NCBI GenBank assembly: GCA_031291615.1
Contig: JARLIS010000024.1
Span: 106,923-170,922 of the forward strand
Origin: Parvibaculum sp.
Lineage (GTDB): Bacteria; Pseudomonadota; Alphaproteobacteria; Parvibaculales; Parvibaculaceae
Length of the DNA: 64,000 nt
Reading direction: 5' to 3'
The translations under genes and the position numbers were made by a program. A model generated the notes under the pieces. The model saw only the letters and a program-made list of their open reading frames with translations. It was not told the DNA's origin and searched no databases. Shown here one piece after another: positions 24,582-33,831 of this stretch. Each line of letters opens with the position of its first letter. The first letter of the stretch is position 1.

Positions 24582-27500
24582 CTAGCGGGTGGCGATTTCC
24601 AGCGACTTCAGCAGCACGGCGCTGACGCTGCCCGACTGGTCGAGACCGGCGCTGCGCTGATAGGCGAGAATGGCGTCGCGCGTGCGCGGCCCCATGAGCC
24701 CGTCCGACGAACCCGGATCGTAGCCGAGCTTCATCAGCATGGCCTGAACGCGGGCCAGGTCGCTGCGCGCGCTCGCGCCCTTGTCGATGCTGCCCGTCGT
24801 GTCGGGGCTCGTCGTGCCCCAATTGCCCATCGAGGAGAGGTCGCCATTGGCCACGGGGTCGGGATGCTTGGGCGCCCATGTTTCGGCAGCGACTTTCGCT
24901 TGCGCCAATGTCGCGGCATCGAGCTTCGCGGCCAGTTCGTCGCGCTTCTGGGCCGCGCCCTTGTCGCCGCCCTTGGCGGCGATCGAAAGCCACTTGTAGG
25001 CGGCGGCCAGATCCTGCTTTACGCCGAGCCCGCGCTCCTGAAGGATCGCGAGATTGTACTGGCTGTCGCCGAGGCCGTAATCGGCGGCTTCGCCGAACCA
25101 GCGCGAGGCCGTCGTGAAGTCTTGGCGCGTGCCGCGCCCTTCGGCATAGATGACGGCGAGATTGTGCATCGCCTTCACATTGCCCTGGGCTGCTGCCTTC
25201 TCGTACCAGACGCGCGCCTTGCCGTCGTCCTGAGGGACGCCGCGCCCTTTTTCGTAAAGCGCGGCCAGCCGGTATTGCGCGATCGCGAGCCCCTGATCGG
25301 CGGCCTGATTGTACCAATAGGCGGCTTGGGAAAGGTCCTGCGCCATGCCCTCGCCATTCGCATAGCGCTGGCCGACTTCATACTGCGCCGCCGGATTGCC
25401 CGAGGTCGCCGCATTGCGCAAGGCGCGCTCGCTGGCGGGAAGCTGATCGAGCGGCGCGCTTGCCACCGGCTTTGCCGGAACCGGCGTCAACGTCGGTCCG
25501 TTGTCTTCCGAACGCGGCATGACCGTCGTATGCGCGGGCTTTTTGGCGGGCGCTGCAATCGGCTTTTCGGGCTTGGCCGCGACTTCGGGCTTTGCCGGAG
25601 CCGGGGCAGGCACGATCGGAGCCGGAACGACGGGTGAGAGAGCGGACGCCGGAGCCTGATTTGCCGCCGCAGGCGCTCCGGCGCCCTCCGGATTGGCCTC
25701 CGGATGCGATTGGTCCTTGGGTGCGGGCACCAGAGCCGGATTGGCGGCGCCGGTGGCGGGCGTCGTCTCCGTGCTCGCCGCCATGTCGCCGGGGCCCGGC
25801 GTCTTGTCGGCCGGCATTGTCTTGTCGGTCACGGGCGAGACGATGACCGGCTGGTCGTTCAGAATGCGCATCGCGCCGAAGGCGACGCCGATGGCGAGAA
25901 GCGCCGCGATGGCACCGTAGACAAGTTTTTTGCGCTGTCCGGCGCTGTGTTCGACGGCGGTGAAGCGGCCGGTCGTGTCCGGGAAAGGTGCGGCCCCCGG
26001 AGCCTGCGGACCGCCGCGCGCATTCTGCGCCGCGGCTTGCGCGGCGCGCCGGGCGGCTGCCATGAAATCATTGGCGGTATGGGCCGTATCGAGCGTCGGA
26101 TTGCTGATCTCGCCCTCTTCCTCTTCGCCGTGTTCGATATGCGGCGCGCGCATCTCCAGCGTCGGCTCGCGGCGGCCGTCCGTCTCGATGTCGGGCGCAA
26201 AGGGCGGGGGCGGCGCGTCGATGGGGCGTTCGGCCGGCATCGGCGGCAGATCGGCTTCGCTGTGGAACGGCGCGCGATACTCGGCCGCGCCGCCGAAAGA
26301 CCCGCCGGCGCCCGGATGGCCCATCGGCGGAGCGTCGAAATTCGGTATCGGGAAAGCCTGGCCGCCGGGCACGAAGCCGTTGCCTGCGCTCCCGCCCAAG
26401 GCGCCAGCCATGCCGCCCAGCGCCATTTGCGGCGGCAGCATGCCCTGAGGCGCCCCCAGGCCGAGAGATGTGCGCGTCGCCTTCGCCTCGCGCTCCATGC
26501 GTCCGAGCCTGTCGGCCATGCGCTCCAGCATGACATGAAGCGACTCGATCGTCTCCCGCGAGCGGCCTTCGGTCGCGTGCAGATTGTCGGCCATGCTTTC
26601 GATGGCGCGCTCGATCGTCTGCGCCGTCTGCAACGTCGCCGCTTCGTTCTGCTGCAGCCGCTGCGCCAGCTCGTCGAGATGGGCCTGATAGGGATTCTCG
26701 CGCGGCGTATCGAGTTCCTCGAGGCGGCGCGCAATGCCCGTCACCGTCATCTCGAAGGTCTTGAGCGTTTCGTCGGTGCGCTGCTCAGCGCGCTCCAGGC
26801 GCTGCGTGATCTCGCCGAGGCTGCGCTGCAAATGAGCGATCGTCTGTTTGTGCTGTTCGGCATCCGTCTTTTCGGCGATCGCCTTCAGCGCGTTCTCGAC
26901 GGCTTGCGAACCCACCGTCGAAACCGAGGCCTCCATCTTTTCGAGGCGCCCGGCGAGCGTCTGCAACAGCGTCTCCGTCGCCCTCGCTCGGGCCTGCGCC
27001 TCTTCGCGTTCTTCTTCTTCCTCGTGCTTGTCCACGCGACCGGCGATATCCGCCAGCGTGCGGCGAATATCCGAGAGCGAATCCTCGGTGCGCTTTTCCG
27101 CCGTATCGAGATGATCGACGACGGCGTTCATCGCCTTTTCGAGCGATTGGATCTGGGCTTTTTCTTCCGAACGACGGCCGCCGAAGGAACCGCGCGCGCG
27201 CTCCGCTTCTTCGAGCCGGTCGGCAAGCTGCTGGATTTTCCGTTCGAGCGGATCGGGAAGCCGCGTCTCTGCGGGCGTGCTGTCCATGGTCTGTTCCGAC
27301 CTTTCGAGCCGCTGCGCAAGCTGGCTGACGGTCTGTTCAAGACGCCGCGTCAGGTCGAGCGTCCGCCGCTCGCTGCTTTCGACGCGCTGCACGACGTCGC
27401 GCACGGCGTCCGCCACCGGCGCGAGATCGATCTGGGCCTGGGCGATGGCCGGCTGCGGCGCATAAGGCGGCTGGACGAAACTCGTCTGTTCGTGAGGCGC

Positions 27501-27704
27501 AATGCCGGCAGGTCTCCCGACCTCATCTGTCCCGGCATCGAGAATGATCTGGTTGAGCCACGCGCCAAGCGTCACGCCCGCGCGATGGGCGGCCTGCTTT
27601 GCAGCTTCTCGCGCTTCCGGCTCGATGCCTTTGACGCTCCAGGGAACACCAGGTCTCATCCGAATCACTGCGCCCGTTTGAACATTTTGCTCAGTATAGG
27701 CCAC
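24582..27704 (-). CDS. PodJ-like polarity protein (coiled coil, TM, Sel1 repeats, peptidoglycan-binding domain)
   Basis: This is a 1040-residue protein. It has a short N-terminal basic helical motif (AKQAAHRAGVTLGAWLNQII), an extended coiled coil (about residues 90-420), a Pro/Gly-rich linker and a single transmembrane segment near 593-612 (LVYGAIAALLAIGVAFGAM). At least four Sel1-type repeats follow (about 755-925; units like AQYRLAALYEKGRGVPQD). A C-terminal PG_binding_1 domain completes it (VQAMLMKLGYDPGSSDG, about 975-1035). This order matches Caulobacter PodJ, a polar organiser. The start is uncertain: GTG 27704, or ATG 27659 giving MRPGVPW. It is monocistronic, and GANTC sites lie upstream. 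Confidence 0.85.
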   Translation of the reverse strand: MAYTEQNVQTGAVIRMRPGVPWSVKGIEPEAREAAKQAAHRAGVTLGAWLNQIILDAGTDEVGRPAGIAPHEQTSFVQPPYAPQPAIAQAQIDLAPVADAVRDVVQRVESSERRTLDLTRRLEQTVSQLAQRLERSEQTMDSTPAETRLPDPLERKIQQLADRLEEAERARGSFGGRRSEEKAQIQSLEKAMNAVVDHLDTAEKRTEDSLSDIRRTLADIAGRVDKHEEEEEREEAQARARATETLLQTLAGRLEKMEASVSTVGSQAVENALKAIAEKTDAEQHKQTIAHLQRSLGEITQRLERAEQRTDETLKTFEMTVTGIARRLEELDTPRENPYQAHLDELAQRLQQNEAATLQTAQTIERAIESMADNLHATEGRSRETIESLHVMLERMADRLGRMEREAKATRTSLGLGAPQGMLPPQMALGGMAGALGGSAGNGFVPGGQAFPIPNFDAPPMGHPGAGGSFGGAAEYRAPFHSEADLPPMPAERPIDAPPPPFAPDIETDGRREPTLEMRAPHIEHGEEEEGEISNPTLDTAHTANDFMAAARRAAQAAAQNARGGPQAPGAAPFPDTTGRFTAVEHSAGQRKKLVYGAIAALLAIGVAFGAMRILNDQPVIVSPVTDKTMPADKTPGPGDMAASTETTPATGAANPALVPAPKDQSHPEANPEGAGAPAAANQAPASALSPVVPAPIVPAPAPAKPEVAAKPEKPIAAPAKKPAHTTVMPRSEDNGPTLTPVPAKPVASAPLDQLPASERALRNAATSGNPAAQYEVGQRYANGEGMAQDLSQAAYWYNQAADQGLAIAQYRLAALYEKGRGVPQDDGKARVWYEKAAAQGNVKAMHNLAVIYAEGRGTRQDFTTASRWFGEAADYGLGDSQYNLAILQERGLGVKQDLAAAYKWLSIAAKGGDKGAAQKRDELAAKLDAATLAQAKVAAETWAPKHPDPVANGDLSSMGNWGTTSPDTTGSIDKGASARSDLARVQAMLMKLGYDPGSSDGLMGPRTRDAILAYQRSAGLDQSGSVSAVLLKSLEIATR

Positions 27705-27832
27705 ACCATCTGGCGTTACTAAGGAGGCCCGTCGCTATTCATTGAGCAGGCGGTTTGCAGGCAGGTCCATCGCCCATTTTGGGACGATGCCGGCCAGGCG
27801 ATTCGCGTCGGCTCAAGGAATGCGCTGCCATG

Positions 27833-27861
27833 TAACGCCGCTGAGGGTAAATACGGCGTTA
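27833..27861. repeat. 8-bp inverted repeat between the PodJ-like and CAP genes
   Basis: TAACGCCG (27833-27840) and CGGCGTTA (27854-27861) form a perfect inverted repeat with a 13-bp spacer in the 213-bp space between two minus-strand genes. GANTC sites lie close by at 27811 and 27873. It is a candidate regulatory site for the PodJ-like gene. Confidence 0.35.
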
Positions 27862-27917
27862 ACGAGTATTGAGAATCGGTAGGTTTTGTTGCCGCAGAGC
27901 TAACGCAGGCCGGAGCT

Positions 27918-28481
27918 TCACGAACCTGCGAAGACCACCGTGACGAAGACCTTGCCGTCTATTTCCGCTGCGCCCACACCGGCGAGAGTGTAGGCCGCGC
28001 CGACCATGTTCTGGCGGTGAGGCGGGCTCGCAATCCATAGCTTCATGAGCGCCGCGGCCGTGTCGTCGGGCGTGCCGCTGATGGCGGTGACGCCGATGTT
28101 CTCGGCGACGGTTCCCTTGAAGTCGGGCTTCACCGCCTTCACACGCTCGTTCGGGCCTTGTCCGTCCGGATTGAAATGCCCGAGAAAGCCGCGCGTCACC
28201 ATGTCGGCGCTATGCACGGCAGCGGCCCGCCGGAGAGCCTGATCCTCAGCCAGCGGCGGCAGGCTCTTCTTTGCCCTGTAATCGTTGATGTCGGCGAGCA
28301 CCGCCCGCGTCAACGCGTTCTCGCCTTGGGCCGCGGCGCTCGCCCCCTGGGGCAAAGAGGTGAGGTTGACGCGCTCGGGCGGCGGCGGCGCCATGTTCGA
28401 TTGCGTCGATGCGCAGGCCGCCAGCAGAAACAGCACGCCAAGGCTTGCAGCCATTCGCCGATATCCCGTCATTTTGCCCAT
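27918..28481 (-). CDS. CAP-domain (SCP/PR-1-like) lipoprotein
   Basis: This is a 187-residue secreted protein. The N-terminus has a lipobox, FLLAACAST, predicting lipidation of the Cys and attachment to the outer membrane or periplasmic face. The CAP fold follows: NDYRAKKSLPPL, AAAVHSADMVTRGFLGH, VAENIGV and MKLWIASPPHRQNM, the last containing the conserved HR near the C-terminus. Bacterial CAP proteins are often envelope-associated, but their activity is rarely known. It stands divergent from the MerR gene. Confidence 0.9.
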   Translation of the reverse strand: MGKMTGYRRMAASLGVLFLLAACASTQSNMAPPPPERVNLTSLPQGASAAAQGENALTRAVLADINDYRAKKSLPPLAEDQALRRAAAVHSADMVTRGFLGHFNPDGQGPNERVKAVKPDFKGTVAENIGVTAISGTPDDTAAALMKLWIASPPHRQNMVGAAYTLAGVGAAEIDGKVFVTVVFAGS

Positions 28482-28539
28482 TCCTCATCCTGTGAAGCCG
28501 GCCCAATAGACCAACGCGCCGGGCCGAACTCAACGCTAT

Positions 28540-28570
28540 TTGACGGCCTTGACGCTTACGTCAACGTCAA
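28540..28570. promoter_or_regulatory. LiuR-like MerR operator cluster
   Basis: A 16-bp perfect inverted repeat TTGACGCTTACGTCAA (28549-28564) is flanked by an extra TTGACG (28540-28545) and an extra CGTCAA (28565-28570). From memory this resembles operators of LiuR-type MerR regulators. It lies upstream of the merR gene and the beta-oxidation genes, about 145 bp before the start. Confidence 0.5.
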
Positions 28571-28714
28571 CTAGCCTTCGCGCCATCGGCATAAAAACGG
28601 CGGAAAACCGCCAGTCATCAATGAAGGGCCGGACACGGGACTGAAGGGGCGGTCGTTTGCCCGCCTCAAAAAATGTACCGTGGTCCAGTCATCAGGGAGA
28701 ATTAGGAACAGTCT

Positions 28715-29254
28715 ATGGATCAGCACATGGAAACGTCCAAGAAGAGCATGGGCGAACACGGTCATGCCAACGGCGTCACTTTCACGATCACCCAGCTTGC
28801 CGAGGAATTCGGCCTGACCACGCGCGCCATCCGCTTCTACGAGGATAAGGGTCTGCTCTCGCCCGAACGTCAGGGCCAGACCCGCGTCTATCATCCGCGC
28901 GACCGGGCGCGCCTCATCCTCATCGTGCGCGGCAAGAATGTCGGCCTCGCGCTTTCCGAGATCAAGGAAATCCTGAGCCTCTACGACCTTCAGGACGGCT
29001 GCGAGACGCAGAACAAGGTTGCGATCGACAAGTTCCGCCGCCGCATCGACAGCCTCGAGCGCCAGCGCAAGGAGATCGACCTCCAGATTGCGACGCTTCA
29101 GGAGAGCTGCGATCGTCTCCAGGGCCAGTTGGAAGGCCAGCTCGCTCGCGCCGGCATCGACGCCATGACGAAGCCGCTCGCCGAAGCCAAGAAACGCGCA
29201 AAGCCGTCACAGGCAAAAAGCGTCCTCGCCGAGCGGGTCGGCGCCAGCGCCTGA
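28715..29254 (+). CDS. MerR family transcriptional regulator (LiuR-like) of acyl-CoA degradation
   Basis: This is a 179-residue regulator. The winged HTH is typical of MerR: TITQLAEEFGLTTRAIRFYE followed by DKGLLSPERQGQTRVYHPRD. A long dimerisation coiled coil spans residues about 95-150 (FRRRIDSLERQRKEIDLQIA). It lacks the metal-binding cysteines of CueR or MerR, apart from a single DGCETQ. It sits 64 bp before two acyl-CoA dehydrogenase genes, as LiuR-type regulators do, and a dyad at 28549-28564 is a likely operator. ATG 28715 (MDQHMETS) or 28730 could be the start. Confidence 0.9.
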   Translation: MDQHMETSKKSMGEHGHANGVTFTITQLAEEFGLTTRAIRFYEDKGLLSPERQGQTRVYHPRDRARLILIVRGKNVGLALSEIKEILSLYDLQDGCETQNKVAIDKFRRRIDSLERQRKEIDLQIATLQESCDRLQGQLEGQLARAGIDAMTKPLAEAKKRAKPSQAKSVLAERVGASA

Positions 29255-29318
29255 TTTGTTGCATTTCGCCGTTCCGGCTTTGCTTTCCCGTCGCTCCTTT
29301 TTCAAGGGTGGATAGACC

Positions 29319-31103
29319 ATGCCGACATACAAGGCCCCCTTGCGGGAGTATCGCTTTCTCCTGCGCGACACCTTCAACATCGAACAATATTCGGCGCTGC
29401 CCGGCTTCAAGGACGCGCCGCTCGATGTCGTCGATCAGATCCTCGACGAAGCCGCAAAGCTCGCCGAGGACGTGTTGCAGCCCTTGAACCAGATCGGCGA
29501 CCGGGAAGGCTGCAAGCTGGAAAACGGCGTAGTGACGACGCCCAAGGGCTTCAAGGAGGCCTACAAGACCCTCGTCGAAGGCGGCTGGCCGGCGCTGGTC
29601 GCCGACCCCGCCTATGGCGGGCAGGGCCTCCCCAATGCCCTTGGCGTCATCTTCAACGAGATGGTGTCGTCGGCCAACATGGCCTTCGGCATGTATCCCG
29701 GCCTTTCGCACGGCGCCTATTCGGCCTTGCTTCATCATGGTACGGACGAACAGCGCAAGACCTATCTCCCGAAGCTCGTGAGCGGCGAGTGGACCGGCAC
29801 CATGAACCTGACCGAGCCGCAATGCGGCACGGACCTCGGCCTTCTGCGCACCAAGGCCGTGCCGCAGGCCGACGGCTCCTACAAGATCACCGGCACGAAG
29901 ATCTTCATCTCGGCGGGCGAGCACGATCTCGCCGAGAACATTCTCCATCTGGTGCTTGCCCGTGTCGAAGGCGCACCGGCCGGCATCAAAGGCATCTCGC
30001 TCTTCCTCGTTCCGAAATTCCTCGTCAAGGAAGACGGAACGCTCGGCGCTCGCAACGGCGTGAGCTGCGGCGCGCTCGAACACAAGATGGGCATTCACGG
30101 CAATGCGACCGCCGTTCTCAACTATGACGAGGCGACGGGCTGGCTCGTCGGCGAACGCGAAAAGGGCATGCGCGCCATGTTCACGATGATGAACGAAGCG
30201 CGCCTCGGCGTCGGCCTTCAGGGCCTTTCGCAGTCGGAAGTCGCCTATCAGAACGCGCTGGCCTATGCGAAGGACCGCCTGCAAGGTCGCTCGCTCACCG
30301 GCGCCAAGGAACCGGCAAAGCCCGCCGATCCGATCATCGTCCATCCCGATGTTCGCCGCATGCTGCTCGACGCCAAATCGTTCAACGAAGGCGCCCGCGC
30401 GCTCCTCGTCTGGACGGCGCTCCACGGCGACCTCTCTCATGCGTCGGGCGATGCGCAGGTGCGCGAGACGGGCGACGACATGATGGCGCTGCTGACGCCG
30501 GTGGTGAAAGGCTACCTCACCGATCGCGGCTTCGCCAATGCGGTCGAGTCCCAGCAGGTCTATGGCGGCCACGGTTACATCGAGGAGAACGGCGTCAGCC
30601 AGTTCGTCCGCGATGCCCGCATCGCCATGATCTATGAAGGCGCGAACGGCATCCAGGCGCTCGACCTTGTCGGACGCAAGCTCGCGGCCAATGGCGGGCG
30701 CGGCGTCTTCGCCTTCTTCAAGCTGATCGACGATTTCATCGCCGCGAACAAAGACGACAAGCTCGCGCCCTTTACTGCGCCGCTCGCCGCCGCGCGCAAG
30801 GATCTCGAAGCGGCGACGACATGGTTCATGGAGAATGCGCTCCAGAACCCCGACAATGCAGGCGCGGGCTCCGTCGATTATCTCCATCTCTTCGGCATCA
30901 CGTCGGTCGCCTATATGTGGGCGCTGATGGCGAAGGCGGCGCTGGCGAAGCTCTCGACGGGCGACGACAAGGCCTTCTACGAGACGAAGCTGAAGACCGC
31001 CCGCTACTTCGTGGAACGCATCCTGCCGGAAACGGCGACGCATCTTCTGCGCATCCGCAACGGCGCCGCGCCGCTGATGGCCTTTTCCCAGGATGATTTC
31101 TGA
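29319..31103 (+). CDS. acyl-CoA dehydrogenase with extended C-terminus (DmdC/FadE-like, about 600 residues)
   Basis: This is a 594-residue FAD enzyme introducing the first double bond into acyl-CoA. It has [13 protein letters not shown] and [16 protein letters not shown] (FAD/substrate domain) and [34 protein letters not shown] holds the catalytic Glu in the YEG position. The extra C-terminal domain of about 130 residues ([20 protein letters not shown] onward) places it with the long ACAD_C/DmdC-like subgroup. It is the first structural gene of the beta-oxidation locus; ATG 29319 follows GGGTGGATAGACC. Confidence 0.95.
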   Translation: MPTYKAPLREYRFLLRDTFNIEQYSALPGFKDAPLDVVDQILDEAAKLAEDVLQPLNQIGDREGCKLENGVVTTPKGFKEAYKTLVEGGWPALVADPAYGGQGLPNALGVIFNEMVSSANMAFGMYPGLSHGAYSALLHHGTDEQRKTYLPKLVSGEWTGTMNLTEPQCGTDLGLLRTKAVPQADGSYKITGTKIFISAGEHDLAENILHLVLARVEGAPAGIKGISLFLVPKFLVKEDGTLGARNGVSCGALEHKMGIHGNATAVLNYDEATGWLVGEREKGMRAMFTMMNEARLGVGLQGLSQSEVAYQNALAYAKDRLQGRSLTGAKEPAKPADPIIVHPDVRRMLLDAKSFNEGARALLVWTALHGDLSHASGDAQVRETGDDMMALLTPVVKGYLTDRGFANAVESQQVYGGHGYIEENGVSQFVRDARIAMIYEGANGIQALDLVGRKLAANGGRGVFAFFKLIDDFIAANKDDKLAPFTAPLAAARKDLEAATTWFMENALQNPDNAGAGSVDYLHLFGITSVAYMWALMAKAALAKLSTGDDKAFYETKLKTARYFVERILPETATHLLRIRNGAAPLMAFSQDDF

Positions 31104-31167
31104 CCCAAGGACTTCCGACAAAAAACGACGAGCCTGACATCGGGCCGCAACAGGAGACGTGAGACAG

Positions 31168-32325
31168 ATGGAAATGATCGCGGGCTACAAATCGCCCTGG
31201 CTCAACGAAGAGCTCGAAATTCTTCAGGACGCCGTCCGCAAGCTCTATGAAAAGGAATTCGCGCCGCATTCCGACAAATGGAACAAGCAGGGCCATGTCG
31301 ATCGCAACGCCTGGAACAAGGCGGGCGAGGCCGGCATTCTGTGCGCCTCGATCAAGGAGGAATATGGCGGCGGCGGCGGCAATTTCGCCCATGAGATGGT
31401 CATCACGCAGGAGCAGGCGCGCGCGGGCGTGGCGGGCTTCGGCAATTCCGTCCATTCGGGCATCGTCGCCCATTACATCCAGTCCTACGGCACCGAAGAG
31501 CAGAAGAAGAAGTGGCTGCCGAAAATGGCGAGCGGAGAAATCGTCGCCGCCATCGCCATGACCGAGCCCGGCACCGGCTCCGATCTTCAGGGCGTCAAGA
31601 CGACGGCCAAGAAAGTCGGCAACCAGTATGTCATCAACGGCCAGAAGACCTTCATCACCAATGGCCAGCAGGCGACGCTGATCTGCGTCGTGGCGAAGAC
31701 CGATCCGGCAGGCGGCGCCAAGGGGACCTCGCTCGTCATGGTCGAGACCGAGGAAGTCGAAGGTTTCCGCCGCGGCCGCAACCTCGACAAGATCGGCATG
31801 CATGCGCAGGACACGTCGGAGCTCTTTTTTGATGACGTGAAAGTGCCGACCTCGAACCTGCTCGGCACGGAAGAAGGCAAGGGCTTCTTTCAGCTGATGC
31901 AGCAGCTGCCGCAGGAGCGCCTCATCATCGCCGTGCAGGCCGTGGTCGCGATGGAGCGCGCCGTCGAACTGACGGCCGCCTATGTGAAGGAGCGCAAGGC
32001 CTTCGGCAAATCGATCCTCGATTTCCAGAACACGCAGTTCAAGCTCGCCGAATGCAAGACCGAAGCGGCGATTGCCCGCGTTTTCGTCGACGATTGCGCG
32101 GTGAAACTCCTCGACGGCAAGCTCGATGCGACGACCGCCGCCATGGCCAAGTGGTGGACCACCGAAAAGCAGTGCCAGATCGTCGACACCTGCCTCCAGT
32201 TCTTCGGCGGTTATGGCTACATGATGGAATATCCGATCGCGCAAATGTATGCCGATGCGCGCGTGCAGAAGATTTACGGCGGCGCCAACGAGATCATGAA
32301 GATGCTGATCGCGCGGACGCTGTGA
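31168..32325 (+). CDS. acyl-CoA dehydrogenase
   Basis: This is a 385-residue acyl-CoA dehydrogenase. IAMTEPGTGSDLQGVKTTAK and VINGQKTFITNGQQA form the flavin/substrate region. QLPQERLIIAVQA has a Glu-Arg in the position of the catalytic base of the isovaleryl/long-chain branch. The C-terminal segment YGGANEIMKMLIARTL has no Glu before GG, consistent with that branch. It lies 64 bp after the larger dehydrogenase and is followed by a REP-like repeat and a thiolase, so it is part of the fatty-acid degradation transcript. Confidence 0.95.
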   Translation: MEMIAGYKSPWLNEELEILQDAVRKLYEKEFAPHSDKWNKQGHVDRNAWNKAGEAGILCASIKEEYGGGGGNFAHEMVITQEQARAGVAGFGNSVHSGIVAHYIQSYGTEEQKKKWLPKMASGEIVAAIAMTEPGTGSDLQGVKTTAKKVGNQYVINGQKTFITNGQQATLICVVAKTDPAGGAKGTSLVMVETEEVEGFRRGRNLDKIGMHAQDTSELFFDDVKVPTSNLLGTEEGKGFFQLMQQLPQERLIIAVQAVVAMERAVELTAAYVKERKAFGKSILDFQNTQFKLAECKTEAAIARVFVDDCAVKLLDGKLDATTAAMAKWWTTEKQCQIVDTCLQFFGGYGYMMEYPIAQMYADARVQKIYGGANEIMKMLIARTL

Positions 32326-32332
32326 TGCCGCA

Positions 32333-32447
32333 GGCCTCGTCCTTCGAGACGCGGCGCTTTCGCGCCGTTCCTCGGGGTGAGGGTCTATTCAGAGATTATT
32401 CCTCACCCTGAGGAGGCGGCGGAGCCGCCGTCTCGAAGGGCGAGGCC
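32333..32447. repeat. 115-bp REP-like inverted repeat pair, copy 1
   Basis: Two inverted units are present. The outer arms GGCCTCGTCCTTCGAGACG (32333-32351) and CGTCTCGAAGGGCGAGGCC (32429-32447) are near-perfect complements. Each unit also contains an internal GC hairpin and a CCTCxxxGTGAGG end. The whole intergenic region between the dehydrogenase and thiolase genes is filled by it. A second copy of identical length lies at 33699-33813. Confidence 0.85.
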
Positions 32448-32487
32448 CAACGGAACGAAACACTGAACCCTCATCAGGGAGATCAAA

Positions 32488-33693
32488 ATGACTGATGCAT
32501 ATGTCTACGACACCGTGCGCACCCCGCGTGGGCGTGGCAAGAATGACGGCGCGCTGCACGAGGTGACGGCGCTTGAGCTTGGTACGCAGGTGCTGAAGGC
32601 TCTGCGCGACCGCAACGGTCTCGACACGAGCCGCGTCGACGACGTGGTGTTCGGCTGCGTCGATCCGGTCGGCGAGCAGGGCGGCGACATTGCCCGCATC
32701 GCGGTGCTGAATGCCGACTATGCCCAGACGACGGCCGGCGTGCAGATCAACCGCTTCTGTGCGAGCGGATTGGAAGCGACCAACATGGCGGCTGCGAAAG
32801 TCATGTCCGGCGAGGCCGACATGGCGATCGGCGGCGGCGTTGAATCGATGTCGCGCGTCGGCATGGGCGCGAGCGGTGGCTCCTGGTCGTCCGACCCTCA
32901 TGTCGCCTTCAAGTCCTACTTTACGCCGCAAGGCATCGGCGCCGATCTCATCGCGACGAAGTATGGCTTCTCGCGCGCCGACGTCGACGGCTATGCAGTC
33001 GAAAGCCAGAAGCGCGCGGCCAATGCCTGGAAGAACGGCTACTTCAAGAAGTCGGTCATTCCCGTGCGCGACATTAACGGCCTCACCATCCTCGATCATG
33101 ACGAGCACATGCGCCCCGACGCGACCATGCAGTCGCTGGGATCCCTCGCGCCGTCGTTCCAGGGCATCGGCGAATTCGCCTTCGACGGCGTTGCGCTCGA
33201 ACGCTACCCCGAAGTCGAGGAGATCATCCACGTCCACCATGCCGGCAATTCGTCGGGCATCGTCGACGGCGCCTCGGGCGTCCTCGTCGGCAATCTCGAA
33301 ACCGGCAAGGCCATGGGACTGAAGCCCCGCGCGCGCATCCGCGCCATGGGCTCCATCGGTTCGGAACCCTCGATTATGTTGACGGGTCCGGCAGACGTCA
33401 CGCGCAAGGTGCTGGCAAAGGCCGGCATGAAGCCGGAAGACATCGATCTCTACGAGCTGAACGAAGCCTTCGCTTCGGTCGTGCTGCGCATGATGCAGGC
33501 CCTCGACATTCCGCATGAGAAGATGAACGTCAATGGCGGCGCCATTGCCATGGGCCATCCGCTCGGCGCGACCGGCGGCATGATCCTCGGCACGGTGCTC
33601 GACGAGCTTGAGCGCCGCAACCTGAACACCGCGCTCATCACCCTCTGCGTCGGCGCAGGCATGGGCACGGCCACCATCATCGAGCGCGTGTGA
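32488..33693 (+). CDS. fadA: acetyl-CoA C-acyltransferase (3-ketoacyl-CoA thiolase)
   Basis: This is a 401-residue thiolase that cleaves 3-ketoacyl-CoA with CoA to give acetyl-CoA and a shortened acyl-CoA. The acyl-accepting nucleophile is Cys91 in [10 protein letters not shown], and [16 protein letters not shown] carries the catalytic His. The second Cys is in [10 protein letters not shown] near the C-terminus. It sits directly before the fused hydratase/dehydrogenase gene, the usual trifunctional pairing. Both intergenic spacers around it hold REP-like repeats, which may act as mRNA-stabilising or attenuating hairpins. Confidence 0.95.
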   Translation: MTDAYVYDTVRTPRGRGKNDGALHEVTALELGTQVLKALRDRNGLDTSRVDDVVFGCVDPVGEQGGDIARIAVLNADYAQTTAGVQINRFCASGLEATNMAAAKVMSGEADMAIGGGVESMSRVGMGASGGSWSSDPHVAFKSYFTPQGIGADLIATKYGFSRADVDGYAVESQKRAANAWKNGYFKKSVIPVRDINGLTILDHDEHMRPDATMQSLGSLAPSFQGIGEFAFDGVALERYPEVEEIIHVHHAGNSSGIVDGASGVLVGNLETGKAMGLKPRARIRAMGSIGSEPSIMLTGPADVTRKVLAKAGMKPEDIDLYELNEAFASVVLRMMQALDIPHEKMNVNGGAIAMGHPLGATGGMILGTVLDELERRNLNTALITLCVGAGMGTATIIERV

Positions 33694-33698
33694 TTTCG

Positions 33699-33813
33699 GG
33701 CCTCGCCCTTCGAGACGGCGGCTCTGCCGCCTCCTCAGGGTGAGGAGCATATTCTGAATAAACCCTCATCCTGAGGAGCGGCGCGCAAGCGCCGCGTCTC
33801 GAAGGACGAGGCC
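33699..33813. repeat. 115-bp REP-like inverted repeat pair, copy 2
   Basis: It has the same layout and length as the copy at 32333-32447. The outer arms begin GGCCTCGCCCTTCGAGACG (33699-33717) and end CGTCTCGAAGGACGAGGCC (33795-33813). Internal hairpins are GCGGCTC..GCCGC and CGGCGCGC..GCGCCG. It begins 5 bp after the thiolase stop. Confidence 0.85.
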
Positions 33814-33831
33814 CCAATAGGGACGAAACAA

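Noticed and set aside
25704..27722. A 672-codon plus-strand open frame antisense to the PodJ-like gene
   Set aside because: It has no recognisable domain, shows Arg-rich GC-shadow composition, and is fully opposite a gene with Sel1 and PG-binding domains.
28962..31121. A 719-codon minus-strand open frame antisense to the acyl-CoA dehydrogenase
   Set aside because: The composition is that of a shadow frame; the sense strand has complete acyl-CoA dehydrogenase motifs.
32333..33813. A CRISPR array or paired terminators at the two repeats
   Set aside because: Only two long structured copies exist with no short regular spacers, and no T-runs follow the stems.
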